Assembly: GCA_965221215.1 (NCBI GenBank)
Contig: OZ244872.1
Span: 310,001-374,000, forward strand
From: Aldehydirespirator sp965221215
Lineage (GTDB): Bacteria; Actinomycetota; Acidimicrobiia; Acidimicrobiales; Aldehydirespiratoraceae
Direction: 5' to 3'
DNA: 64,000 nucleotides
The notes under the pieces are model-generated. The model did no database searches. It was not told the origin of the DNA and worked only from the letters and a program-made list of their open reading frames with translations. Position numbers and translations under genes: made by a program. How positions within the stretch are numbered: position 1 is the first letter of the stretch; the number at the start of each line of letters is the position of its first letter. Below are positions 26,800-35,174 of the stretch, one piece after another.

Positions 26800-28448
26800 T
26801 GGGTGCATCGCCGCGGGCGCTGATCTCCGTCTACGACAAGGCGGGCGTGGTCGAGTTGGCCGCGGGCCTCGTCGAGTTGGGGTGGGAGCTGATCGCCAGT
26901 GCGGGCTCGGCCCGGCTGATCGCGGCCGCGGGCCTGCCCGTTGCCGATGCAGCCGACCACACCGGTTCGCCACCGATGTTGGGGCACCGGGTGGTGACTC
27001 TGCATCCCCGCATTCACGGCGGGATCCTGGCCGACCGCGACGATCCTGCCCACCGGGCCGATCTGGAGGCCAACGGCATCGACCCGATCGATCTGGTGGT
27101 GGTGAACCTGTACCCATTCGGGGCGTCGCCAGGAATCGAGACGATCGACATAGGCGGTCCGACCATGGTGCGGGCCGCGGCCAAGAACCACGCCCATGTG
27201 GCCGTGGTGGTGGATCCGGCCGACTACCGACCCGTGCTGAACGAACTCCGCTGCGAGACGCGACTAGCGGCGTCCACCCGCCTGCGGCTGGCTCGCAAGG
27301 CGTTCGCCCACAGCGCGGCGTACGAGGCCGCCATCGCCGACTGGTTCGACGCGCGGGACGAGTCCGGTGTGCGTGGCGGAGAGCTGTCCGACGAGCCCGG
27401 CCCCGATGCCGACGACGGGTCTGGCCTGCATGGTGGAGGCGTGCCGGTCGGGGCGGGCCCCGATGCCGGCGACGAGTCGGTCGGGGCGGCCCTGCCGCCG
27501 GTGATTCGCTTGGACCTTGAGCGGGCCGAGGTGCTGCGATACGGCGAGAACCCCCATCAGCAGGGCGCCCGATACCGGGTCCGCGGCACAACCGGGTTCT
27601 TCGACGGCGTCGTCCAGCACGGCGGGCCGGTGCTGAGCTATCTGAACCTGATGGACGCTGCCGCCGCGTGGCGCCTGGCCCACGACCTGGGCGATCAGCC
27701 CGCGGCGGTGATCGTCAAGCACGCCAACCCGTGCGGAGTGTCCGCGGCCGATGACCTGTCCACCGCCTACTCCCGAGCCTTCGACTGCGACCCGCGCAGC
27801 GCCTTCGGCGGCGTGGTGGCCGTCAACACGGTGATCGACGAGGCCACCGCCGCTGCCGTGGTGGCCGCGGCCCAGGCCGACGTGGTGATCGCCCCCGGTT
27901 ACGCCAGCGGGGTGATCGAGCGGTTGGCTGCCCGCCGGGCCAACACCCGCCTGCTGGAGGCGCCCAGGGATCCTTCCGGTGAAGTCGGCTGGGAGTTGCG
28001 AAGCCTCGGCGGCTCGGGCGATTTCCTGGTGCAGTCTCGGTGCCGGCACCAGTCCGACCCGGCTGACTGGCAGGTGGTCACCGCCCGGCAGCCCACCGAA
28101 GCGGAGCGGGCCGACGCGGTGTTCGCCTGGCGGGTGTGCGCCCACACCAGTTCCAACGCGGTGGTGCTAGCTCATGACGGCACCGCCTGGGGCATCGGCG
28201 CGGGCCAGCAGAACCGGGTCGAGGCGGGCCGGATCGCTGCGACCAAGGCCGCGGGCCGGGCCGCGGGCGGCGCCTGCGCCAGCGACGGCTTCTACCCGTT
28301 TCCAGACGGCATCGCGGCCGCGGCCGAAGCAGGTGCCGCGGTGGTCGTCCAGCCCGGCGGCTCAGTCAACGATGCCGCGGTCATTGCCGCCGCCGACGAA
28401 CACAACATCGCCATGCTGTTCACCGGCGAGCGCCAATTCCGCCACTGA
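26799..28448 (+). CDS. purH: Bifunctional AICAR transformylase / IMP cyclohydrolase PurH
   Basis: Last two steps of IMP synthesis. The N-terminal MGS-like cyclohydrolase domain (ALISVYDKAGVVELAAGLVELGW, GHRVVTLHPRIHGGILADR) spans residues 1-190; the C-terminal transformylase domain carries YGENPHQQGARYR, IVKHANPCGVS, SAFGGVVAVN and SDGFYPFPDGI. Between them (about residues 187-232) is a Gly/Asp-rich insertion built from a 57-bp tandem duplication, not usual for the family. ATG 26799 overlaps the preceding mini-ORF stop. Its link to sucCD is through that relay only; no separate promoter is clear. Confidence 0.95.
   Translation: MGASPRALISVYDKAGVVELAAGLVELGWELIASAGSARLIAAAGLPVADAADHTGSPPMLGHRVVTLHPRIHGGILADRDDPAHRADLEANGIDPIDLVVVNLYPFGASPGIETIDIGGPTMVRAAAKNHAHVAVVVDPADYRPVLNELRCETRLAASTRLRLARKAFAHSAAYEAAIADWFDARDESGVRGGELSDEPGPDADDGSGLHGGGVPVGAGPDAGDESVGAALPPVIRLDLERAEVLRYGENPHQQGARYRVRGTTGFFDGVVQHGGPVLSYLNLMDAAAAWRLAHDLGDQPAAVIVKHANPCGVSAADDLSTAYSRAFDCDPRSAFGGVVAVNTVIDEATAAAVVAAAQADVVIAPGYASGVIERLAARRANTRLLEAPRDPSGEVGWELRSLGGSGDFLVQSRCRHQSDPADWQVVTARQPTEAERADAVFAWRVCAHTSSNAVVLAHDGTAWGIGAGQQNRVEAGRIAATKAAGRAAGGACASDGFYPFPDGIAAAAEAGAAVVVQPGGSVNDAAVIAAADEHNIAMLFTGERQFRH
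27360..27473 (+). repeat. 57-bp in-frame tandem duplication inside purH
   Basis: Two 19-residue units, ESGVRGGELSDEPGPDADD and GSGLHGGGVPVGAGPDAGD, start at 27360 and 27417. They sit in the linker between the two PurH domains, where extra length is tolerated. Confidence 0.65.
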
Positions 28449-28463
28449 CCGCCGACGAGCGGG

Positions 28464-29507
28464 CTATAGGGGTTTGCGGGCCAGGAAACAGTAGAGCGGG
28501 GTGAAGATCCCTGACTTGCCTCCGGCGACGTAGGCGCTGGCGGTCTGATCCAGCATCTTGATTACGTCGGCGGAGCCTTTCGGGAAGATTCTCAGCAACT
28601 CGGCCAGCCTGGATCCTGCGATGGCCGCCTTGCGGCCGAGCGGCACCCCGATCATCGAATTGCCCAACGTCGGTCTCCAGGTCTCCAGAGGCTGAAACCA
28701 CGGCGTGGCCGCACCGTTCGGTGAGGCGCCCCGATCCGTCCCCTCGATGAGCTCGAATCCCGCCGCTGCGAGCGCCCGGTCCACCTCGCCGGTGGTGGCG
28801 ATGTCTTGCAGCGCGATGCCGTGCATCAAGTCCCGCTTCATGGCCAGATGCCGATCGTTGCCGGGGTCGAACCGTTCCGTCATGCAGAACTCCTGACCCC
28901 AGAAGAGGGCTCCCGGTTTGAGCACCCGGTAGATCTCGGCGAACGCGCCCGCCTTGTCGGGCGCATGGATGGTTGATTCGATGGCGTAGCCGCGGTCGAA
29001 GGCACCGTCCGCAACATCGGCCATGTCCATGAAGCTGCAAACCAGGTAGTCGACCATGGGGTCGAGCCCCGCCTCGGCGTTCAACGACCTGGTCAGGTCC
29101 ATCTGGACCTCATTGATGTTGACCCCGACCACCCTCACGCCAGCTTCTGAGACGACCCGTCGCATCGGTCCGCCGATCCCGCAGCCGACGTCCACCACCG
29201 TCATGCCGGAGCGCAGTTCCAGCTTGTCGATCATCAGCCGCTGGTGGCGGATCTTGGAGTTGTTCACGCTCTCGCCGGGCGACAGCGGCGCGAAGTGCAG
29301 CGACTCGCCCCAACCCCACACCATCAGATCGTTGCAAATCTCGTAGTACTCCCTGACGGTCTCGGTGTGGTCGTAGCCCGTCGCGCCGCTGTCACGGGCC
29401 GAAGCCCGGTCGAGCCAGCCGTCGAAGCGCCGCATCCGACGGTCGACTCCACCGCCGACCCGGTCCGCGGCCCGCAGCCCGGCGAAGACTCGTGACAGCT
29501 TGTTCAT
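28464..29507 (-). CDS. Sterol-C24-methyltransferase-like SAM methyltransferase
   Basis: A 347-aa class I methyltransferase with the hallmarks of the SMT/Erg6 group: aromatic-rich region YYEICNDLMVWGWGESLHFA (54-73), corresponding to the sterol-binding region I of Erg6, followed by SAM motif VVDVGCGIGGPMRRV (104-118) matching the Erg6 form VGCGVGGP, and YAIESTIHAPDK. ATG 29507 is chosen because TAGGGT lies 7 nt upstream; the frame is open far beyond but lacks family similarity. Divergent from an MMPL transporter and near a GPP34-P450 fusion. True sterol activity is not proven; related enzymes methylate tocopherols, other isoprenoids and small amines. Confidence 0.8.
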   Translation of the reverse strand: MNKLSRVFAGLRAADRVGGGVDRRMRRFDGWLDRASARDSGATGYDHTETVREYYEICNDLMVWGWGESLHFAPLSPGESVNNSKIRHQRLMIDKLELRSGMTVVDVGCGIGGPMRRVVSEAGVRVVGVNINEVQMDLTRSLNAEAGLDPMVDYLVCSFMDMADVADGAFDRGYAIESTIHAPDKAGAFAEIYRVLKPGALFWGQEFCMTERFDPGNDRHLAMKRDLMHGIALQDIATTGEVDRALAAAGFELIEGTDRGASPNGAATPWFQPLETWRPTLGNSMIGVPLGRKAAIAGSRLAELLRIFPKGSADVIKMLDQTASAYVAGGKSGIFTPLYCFLARKPL

Positions 29508-29574
29508 TGGCGGCACCCTACCGGTGGGACTCCGCGGGCCGAGGCCGAGAGGGGCGCTGCTACGGTGGCGCTCC
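29508..29574. promoter_or_regulatory. Bidirectional leaderless promoter between methyltransferase and MMPL genes
   Basis: Within 67 nt, TAGGGT on the minus strand (29515-29520) is 7 nt before the methyltransferase ATG, and TACGGT on the plus strand (29561-29566) is 8 nt before the MMPL ATG. The two genes thus share a compact control region. Confidence 0.5.
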
Positions 29575-32031
29575 ATGAACCGCGTCCTCGGCAGGTTCAG
29601 TCGGTTCATCACGGTTCGCCCGTACGTCACGATCCTCGTTCTGCTCGTCGTCACCGTTGTTCTGGCCGCGGGGGCGACCCGGCGCGTGCCGCCGATCGAA
29701 GGGGCCTCGGTGGCGTTCTTGCCGCCGGGCAGCGCCATCGCCACCGCGGTCTCCGAACTCGACGAGTTCTTCGGCGAGTCCAGCGATGTCAATGTCGTCA
29801 CACTCGTCTTCCGCGGCGACGCATTCACTCCCGGCGGACTCCAGCAGATGGACGCCCTCATCGGTGCCATTGCCGGCGATCCGAGCGTGATCCCGCTGCT
29901 GGCGCCGGCGGACCCGATCATCGCGCCCTCGTCACTGATCGGGGTCGCGACCGGTGTCGACATCGGCTCGATCACCCAGGCAGAGATCGACGAGGTCTCC
30001 AGCGTCGGTGAGATCGGCGGGGCGCTCGAAGCCATGTCGGGGACCGACGCCGACGGCACACCGGTGGCGATCGCCACCGTCCGCCTGAAGAACACCGACG
30101 ACACCGCGGTGGCGGAGCGGACGATCAGCGACCTGGCCGGCGCCTCGGCCGGCGTGCTGCAAGTGAGCAGCCTGTCGCCCGCCATCATCGAGGACGAGTA
30201 CACCGAGGCCATCGAGACCGGCATGGCGCCGCTGGTCGGCCTGGCCCTGCTGCTGATCGCGGCGCTGATCGTGGTGTTCCTGCGAACGCTGTCGGATCTG
30301 CTGCTCACGCTCACCGGCCTGGTCTTCTCGCTGGTCTGGATCGTCGGGGCGGAGGGCTGGCTCGGACCCGACGGACTCGGCTGGATCGGTCCGCCCAGCT
30401 CGCTCACCACGATGGTGCCGATCATTGTGATCAGCCTCACGGTGGACTATGCGATCCAGGCCGTCTCGCACTACCGCGAGCATCGGGCCGATGGCGAGCC
30501 GGTCCTGGAGGCGGTCCGCAATGGCCTGCGCAACGTCGCCGCCCCCCTGACCCTGGCGGCCGCCACCACCATCGCCAGCTTCCTGGCCACCCTGTTCTCT
30601 CCGATAGACGTGATCGGCGATTTCGGCATCGTGGCCGGGCTGGGGGTGGGGTTGAGCCTGATCGTCATGCTGACGCTGGTCCCGGCCGGACGGACCATCG
30701 TCGACCGGCGGCGGGAGGCGCGAGGCAAGTTGCGTCCGCCCCGCTCGGTGTCGAGCGCGCTGCCCGGAATCGAGCCGGTGGCCAGGGCTCTCGGCGCCAG
30801 CGTGGCCCGCCGGCCGGCCCCGTACCTCATTGCCGTGCTCGGCGTGACCGTCGCGCTCGGATTCGCGGCCACCGGGCTCCACTCCGAGTTCAGCATCCGC
30901 GACATCCTGCCCCGAGACGGCAGCGTGATGAACGACTTGGAGTCCCTCGACGCCGCCGTCGGAGGGTCGACGGAACTGGCCAGCGTGCTGGTGAGAGCCG
31001 AGGCTGCCGAGGCCCGCACGCTGCTGAACGTTCAGGACCTGTCCGCCGCCTTCGCCGACGAGCAGCGCCGCCCGCGGGCCGCGGCGGGACCGCTGGAAGC
31101 GTCGTACGTGTCGCTGGCGCACGACTGGACCCACGACAGCGGCGAGCCCGGCGACAAGTACGACCCCGCGCTGGCGGAGCTGTTCGCAGAGGCCTCCGCC
31201 GGGGTGCAGCTCGATCCGGCCGGGATGCAGGAGTTCCTGGAGCGGCTCGAAGCCAAGGATCCGGCCACGGCCAACGTCCTGGTCAACGATCCCGGCGGCG
31301 TCGACGCCATCTTGTTGCAGTTCCCGACCTACACCGACGATCCCGGCGCCACCGCCGTGCTCCAGGATGAGATCGAGGCGCTCTGGGCCGGTGACGACGG
31401 TGCCATCACCGCCACCTCGATGAGCATCCTGTCGGTCACCGTCACCGAACAGATCACGTCGCGCCAGACCGAGGCGATCACCTCCACCGTGGCCGTCGCT
31501 CTGGGCATCCTGATCCTCTTCTTCTGGGTGACGCTGCGCCGGCCGATGCTGGGGGTGATCGCGGTCGGACCCATCGTGCTGGTTCTCATCTGGATTCTCG
31601 GCACCATGGCCCTGCTGGGCATTCCCTACGGGCTGATCACCTCGATCATCACCGCGCTCTCGATCGGGATCGGCGTGGATTACACCATCCATGTGATCCA
31701 CCGCTACCGAGAGGAGTTCGCCCGGGTCCGCAATCCCGAGCAGGCCGCGGTCCGCACGCTCGCCACCACCGGCTCGGCCCTGCTGGGCTCCGCCCTCACG
31801 ACTGCGCTCGGGTTCGGGGTGCTGGTGTTCTCCCCGCTGGCGGGGACCCAGCAGTTCGGCGTCACCGCGGCCATCTCCATCGCCTACTCGCTGCTCGTGT
31901 CCATCCTGGTGGTGCCGCCCGCGATGACCGTGTGGGGCGCCTACGAGAACATGCGCTTGCGTGCAACGGTGCAGAGGCTCTGGGACGACCTCGATGTGGT
32001 AGTCGAGGACCGGGACCAGCGCTCGCTCTAA
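29575..32031 (+). CDS. MMPL/RND family lipid transporter
   Basis: Inner-membrane RND protein (818 aa) with two repeats of one helix, a large periplasmic loop, and five helices. First helix about 20-38 (VTILVLLVVTVVLAAGA); helix blocks about 220-390 and 630-800. Proton-relay GxxxDY-type motifs occur in both halves: LTVDYAIQAVSHYREH (about 289-304) and IGVDYTIHVIHRYREE (about 699-714). The group includes HpnN (hopanoids), BstA (sterols) and mycobacterial MmpLs. ATG 29575 has TACGGT 8 nt upstream; a longer open frame from 29500 is rejected. The 3' end overlaps that of the GPP34-P450 gene by 4 nt. Cargo unknown, lipid suggested by neighbours. Confidence 0.9.
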   Translation: MNRVLGRFSRFITVRPYVTILVLLVVTVVLAAGATRRVPPIEGASVAFLPPGSAIATAVSELDEFFGESSDVNVVTLVFRGDAFTPGGLQQMDALIGAIAGDPSVIPLLAPADPIIAPSSLIGVATGVDIGSITQAEIDEVSSVGEIGGALEAMSGTDADGTPVAIATVRLKNTDDTAVAERTISDLAGASAGVLQVSSLSPAIIEDEYTEAIETGMAPLVGLALLLIAALIVVFLRTLSDLLLTLTGLVFSLVWIVGAEGWLGPDGLGWIGPPSSLTTMVPIIVISLTVDYAIQAVSHYREHRADGEPVLEAVRNGLRNVAAPLTLAAATTIASFLATLFSPIDVIGDFGIVAGLGVGLSLIVMLTLVPAGRTIVDRRREARGKLRPPRSVSSALPGIEPVARALGASVARRPAPYLIAVLGVTVALGFAATGLHSEFSIRDILPRDGSVMNDLESLDAAVGGSTELASVLVRAEAAEARTLLNVQDLSAAFADEQRRPRAAAGPLEASYVSLAHDWTHDSGEPGDKYDPALAELFAEASAGVQLDPAGMQEFLERLEAKDPATANVLVNDPGGVDAILLQFPTYTDDPGATAVLQDEIEALWAGDDGAITATSMSILSVTVTEQITSRQTEAITSTVAVALGILILFFWVTLRRPMLGVIAVGPIVLVLIWILGTMALLGIPYGLITSIITALSIGIGVDYTIHVIHRYREEFARVRNPEQAAVRTLATTGSALLGSALTTALGFGVLVFSPLAGTQQFGVTAAISIAYSLLVSILVVPPAMTVWGAYENMRLRATVQRLWDDLDVVVEDRDQRSL

Positions 32032-34055
32032 GAGGGCAGGTCGCGCCTGCGCTCGGAGATGTGGAACTTCAGCTTCTTGTTCGGCGACATCGACGGGAAC
32101 GGGCTGATCCTCAGCTTGTAGTTCTTGGGGGCGATCTCGAACGTGAAGTGGTGCGCCATCAACAGCAGGTTGACGGCCAGGTACATCTCCGTCAGCCGGG
32201 CGCCGAGACAGGTGTGCGTGCCCAAGCCGTAGGGCGAGTATCCGGTGCCGACATGCTCTTTGCGGGGCTCCGCATAGCGGTCGATGTCGAACCTGAACGG
32301 GTCGGGAAAGATGTCGGCCATGTAGTGCGTTGCCGTCTGGGCAATGAAGACACGCCTGCCCTCGGGCAGCCGATAGCCCTCCACGTCGCAGGCGTTCATC
32401 ACGTTGCGGACCGACAGCGGGACGATCGGGTAGAGACGCAAACACTCCATGATGAACCTGCGAGTTACATCCGTGGACGGCCCGGTGAGCGTCTCGCCGT
32501 CCGGGTCGCCGCCCGCGAACACCGAGTCGGCCTCGGCCCGGATCTTGTCGTAGAACTCCGGCTGCGACACCATGGCGAACGCGGCGAAGCTGAGCTGGTC
32601 GCCGACGTACATGCTGGCGATCAGCGGCGCCGACAGCACGAACCGAAGATTCGACTCCGGCAGGAACTGCTGGTCGTTGTTGTGCATGGTCAGCAACTCG
32701 TCGGCCAGATCCCGGGGACAGCCGACCCGCTGGGCGGGGGTATGGACGTTGAGCACCCGGTCCATCACCTCGTCGATTTTTTTCGCGCGGCGCCTCATGG
32801 CCGGGGTCTTCAGCATGAACTTGGGCAGGGTTCGGCCGACGTGGGTCTTGAGGGCCCGGTCCTTGAACTTGTGCATGTCGTCGACGATGTCTTGGGAGTC
32901 GATGCCGACAAACAGCGGCGACATGGCGGCGTTGACCAGCTTCCGGCACATCCCCACCGCACGGCGCGTCTCCCCGACATTCCAGGTCGCCATGTCGCGG
33001 CGGGCGCGGCCGAGGAACTCGTCCAGCCGGTCCTCCAGCCGGTTGCGCGCGTACGCGGGCTGAATGAACTTTCGATACCGGAAGTGGTCGGCGCCGTCGA
33101 GGGCGGGCAGCAGCCCGACCCCGCCGTAGACCTTCTCGAAGTCCTCCAGATAGTCCCTGGCTCTCAGGTGCATGCGGCCTTGACGGTGTACCCACTGGTT
33201 CGTGTCCGGCCCGGCCAGGCAGATCATGTTCTGAGCCACCGGCGGCCGTATCTCGAACACCGGGCCGAACTCTTGGTGCAGTTCGGCGAAGAATGCCGGC
33301 AGGTTGCCCGAACGGATCTGTTTGCTGTGCAGCAGCCTCCGCAGCGGGACGACCGGAATCGGCTTGGTCAGAGCGGTCGGCCTGAACAGCCGCCCGGCGA
33401 TGTTCTGTGCGACCGCAGCGGCGATGGCGCGCCCGATCAGGTCCATCTTGAGGATGGCCCCGACGCGCTCGGTGGCCTCCTCGTCGAGTTCGAAGATGAG
33501 CCGCAGAACGTCGCAGGTGTCGATCAAACAGATGATGATTATGTCTCTCGGGTCCGGGATCTCGTTGTTGAAGATGGCCCGGCCGATGCGGGTCTTGACA
33601 TGCTCGACGGCCGTGCCCTCCTCGGATTCCTGGTGCAGCTCCATCCTCCAGGCCGACCCGGCCAGCGACCAGAAGTCGCCGTCATGATGGTGGAGGATCC
33701 TCAGGTCGACCAGCCGGTCGAGAGTCATGTCGATGATCGATTCTGCCTGGGGGGCGAGCCGCTCGATCCAGTACTGGGCGTTGTGCTGAACGGGCTCGGC
33801 CGCGATCTCTTCGAGAACGGGATCGAGCGCCCGATCGCCGGTCGCGGTCGCATCCAAAAGGATCAGGGAGTCCATGTCGGTATCGATGCGAGACATGAGC
33901 GACAGCTCGGCCAGTGCCGCGCCGACGACGGCGCAGTTCAGATTCCAGCCGGGTACCTGACGAAAGTAGCCGCTCTCCTCGTTGAGGAGGGCCAGGACCA
34001 GCTCGTCGATCAAGCTCAACATCCCGGTCCTCGCACCGCTTCGGCCCTGGATCAT
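32028..34055 (-). CDS. GPP34 (GOLPH3-like) domain fused to a cytochrome P450
   Basis: A 675-aa fusion. Residues about 12-215 form a GPP34/GOLPH3 domain (MLSLIDELVLALLNEESGY, AALAELSLMSRID, then LDRLVDLRIL and RIGRAIFNNEIPDPRDIII); eukaryotic GOLPH3 binds phosphatidylinositol-4-phosphate on Golgi membranes. Residues about 228-665 form a P450: ExxR as ECLR (537-540) and heme loop YSPYGLGTHTCLG with Cys616. The I-helix, normally AGxDT, reads VGDQLS (484-489), losing the conserved threonine, so oxygen activation may differ. No signal peptide. Preceded by duplicated mini-ORFs that copy its own 5' end. The substrate may be a membrane lipid, judging from the MMPL and methyltransferase neighbours. 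Confidence 0.88.
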   Translation of the reverse strand: MIQGRSGARTGMLSLIDELVLALLNEESGYFRQVPGWNLNCAVVGAALAELSLMSRIDTDMDSLILLDATATGDRALDPVLEEIAAEPVQHNAQYWIERLAPQAESIIDMTLDRLVDLRILHHHDGDFWSLAGSAWRMELHQESEEGTAVEHVKTRIGRAIFNNEIPDPRDIIIICLIDTCDVLRLIFELDEEATERVGAILKMDLIGRAIAAAVAQNIAGRLFRPTALTKPIPVVPLRRLLHSKQIRSGNLPAFFAELHQEFGPVFEIRPPVAQNMICLAGPDTNQWVHRQGRMHLRARDYLEDFEKVYGGVGLLPALDGADHFRYRKFIQPAYARNRLEDRLDEFLGRARRDMATWNVGETRRAVGMCRKLVNAAMSPLFVGIDSQDIVDDMHKFKDRALKTHVGRTLPKFMLKTPAMRRRAKKIDEVMDRVLNVHTPAQRVGCPRDLADELLTMHNNDQQFLPESNLRFVLSAPLIASMYVGDQLSFAAFAMVSQPEFYDKIRAEADSVFAGGDPDGETLTGPSTDVTRRFIMECLRLYPIVPLSVRNVMNACDVEGYRLPEGRRVFIAQTATHYMADIFPDPFRFDIDRYAEPRKEHVGTGYSPYGLGTHTCLGARLTEMYLAVNLLLMAHHFTFEIAPKNYKLRISPFPSMSPNKKLKFHISERRRDLPS

Positions 34056-34126
34056 GTTCCCGCCAAGCCGGGCCAGACGACGATGTGCACGAGATCGATG
34101 CTCACATTGTCTCGGGCGTGGATCAT
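34052..34126 (-). other. 24-codon mini-ORF, decayed copy of the GPP34-P450 start
   Basis: ATG 34126 overlaps the stop of an 8-codon leaderless ORF, and its own TGA (34052-34054) overlaps the P450 ATG at 34055, both as ATGA. It begins MIHARD and continues NVSIDLVHIVV, paralleling MIQGRS...MLSLIDELVLALL of the real gene; the two starts are 71 nt apart. This points to a tandem duplication of the gene's 5' end that now serves as a linker. Confidence 0.45.
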
Positions 34127-34149
34127 GGACCCTGCTGTCGTTGGGTCAT
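34123..34149 (-). other. Leaderless 8-codon ORF at the head of the GPP34-P450 message
   Basis: ATG 34149 is preceded 6 nt upstream by TACGAT (minus strand, 34156-34161). The frame reads MTQRQQGP and ends in ATGA shared with the next mini-ORF. The message probably begins at this ATG and ribosomes step through two mini-ORFs before the P450. Confidence 0.4.
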
Positions 34150-34193
34150 GGGCGAATCGTACAGGCTCGCTACTTTCGGGAATGGAGGCGGGT

Positions 34194-35174
34194 TCAGCGG
34201 CGGCGGTTCCGGCGGCGGGCCAGGCGGTCCTCGGTGACTGGCGTCGCGGCCCGAGGCGCCGACTCGGGCGGGGGCTCGTCGCCCCGCAGCACAGCCGCGA
34301 TCTTGGCGGTGTGGGCCGGGGTGCTGCCGCAGCAGCTGCCGATCACGGCCGCGCCCGCGGCCCGAGCCCGGTGGGCGTGGGCGGCCAGCACTTCGGGGGT
34401 GCCGTCGTAGACCAGCGCGTCGCCGCTCCACACCGGCACTCCCGCGTTGGGCTTGGAGATCACCGGCGTATCCGCACATGCGGCCGCAATCGCGGCCGCG
34501 GCGGCCTCGGTGTCGGCGATGTTGTTGCCGCAGTTGGCGCCCACCGCGGCCAGGCCCAGCCCGCCGAGCCGCTCGGCCAGCTCTGTGCCGTTCACGCCCA
34601 TCATGGTTCGGCCCGCGGTGTCGAAGCTCATGGTGGCGGCCACGGGAAGGTCACAGGCCGAGCGGGCCCCCCGCACCGCCGCCTCCACCTCGTCGAGGTC
34701 GCTCATGGTCTCCACCCACAGCAGATCGGCGCCGCCCGCGGCCAGGCCCTCGGCCTGCTCGGCGAAGGCGGCCTCGCACTCGGCGTCCGACATGTTGCCC
34801 AGCGGTGCCAGCAGCGAGCCGGTCGGTCCCATCGAGCCCGCCACCAGCGCCGGTCGGCCCGCTCGCTCGGCTTCTGCGTCGGCCTCGATGCGGGCGTTGC
34901 GGGCCGCGGCCTCGTTGAGTTCCGCCACCCTGTCCTGCAGGTCGTGCAGTGCCAGGCGGAAGCGGGTTCCCCCGAAGCTATTGGTCACCACCAGGTCGGC
35001 GCCGGCCTGGAGGTAGGCCCGGTGGACGGCTCGCACCTGCTCGGCGTGGTGGACGTTCCAGGCCTCGGGCGCATCGCCGGCGGTGAGGCCCGCCGCGAAG
35101 AGCTGGGTGCCCATGGCCCCGTCGGCCACCAGGTGTCCCTTGGCGGCCAGCAGCTCTGCGATGGTGACGGTCAC
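34194..35174 (-). CDS. Homocysteine S-methyltransferase family protein
   Basis: TIM-barrel zinc methyltransferase (326 aa) of the BHMT/MmuM/MetH-N family, which transfers a methyl group from S-methylmethionine, betaine or similar donors to homocysteine. N-terminal DGAMGTQLFAAGL and the zinc-thiolate ligands GANCG (about residue 219) and GSCCGS (about 298-303) are complete. There are no folate or cobalamin domains, so it is not full-length MetH. GTG 35174 has TACCGT (minus strand) 6 nt upstream, suggesting a leaderless message. The basic tail RLARRRNRRR may be accessory. Divergent from an LLM monooxygenase. Confidence 0.88.
   Translation of the reverse strand: MTVTIAELLAAKGHLVADGAMGTQLFAAGLTAGDAPEAWNVHHAEQVRAVHRAYLQAGADLVVTNSFGGTRFRLALHDLQDRVAELNEAAARNARIEADAEAERAGRPALVAGSMGPTGSLLAPLGNMSDAECEAAFAEQAEGLAAGGADLLWVETMSDLDEVEAAVRGARSACDLPVAATMSFDTAGRTMMGVNGTELAERLGGLGLAAVGANCGNNIADTEAAAAAIAAACADTPVISKPNAGVPVWSGDALVYDGTPEVLAAHAHRARAAGAAVIGSCCGSTPAHTAKIAAVLRGDEPPPESAPRAATPVTEDRLARRRNRRR

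Noticed and set aside
28464..30440. N-terminal extension of the methyltransferase to 658 residues
   Set aside because: The first about 310 residues are antisense to MMPL and Thr/Ser/Arg-rich. ATG 29507 with its own -10 hexamer gives the normal protein.
29932..33195. A 1087-codon open frame on the minus strand across the MMPL and P450 genes
   Set aside because: It is antisense to MMPL over 2.1 kb, rich in Arg/Gly/His without any domain, and is the usual GC-driven shadow frame. The real genes have complete motifs.
28464..34149. Classical secondary-metabolite gene cluster
   Set aside because: No polyketide synthase, NRPS, terpene cyclase or carrier protein is present. Only a small tailoring-like set is seen, so I describe it as a possible lipid module.
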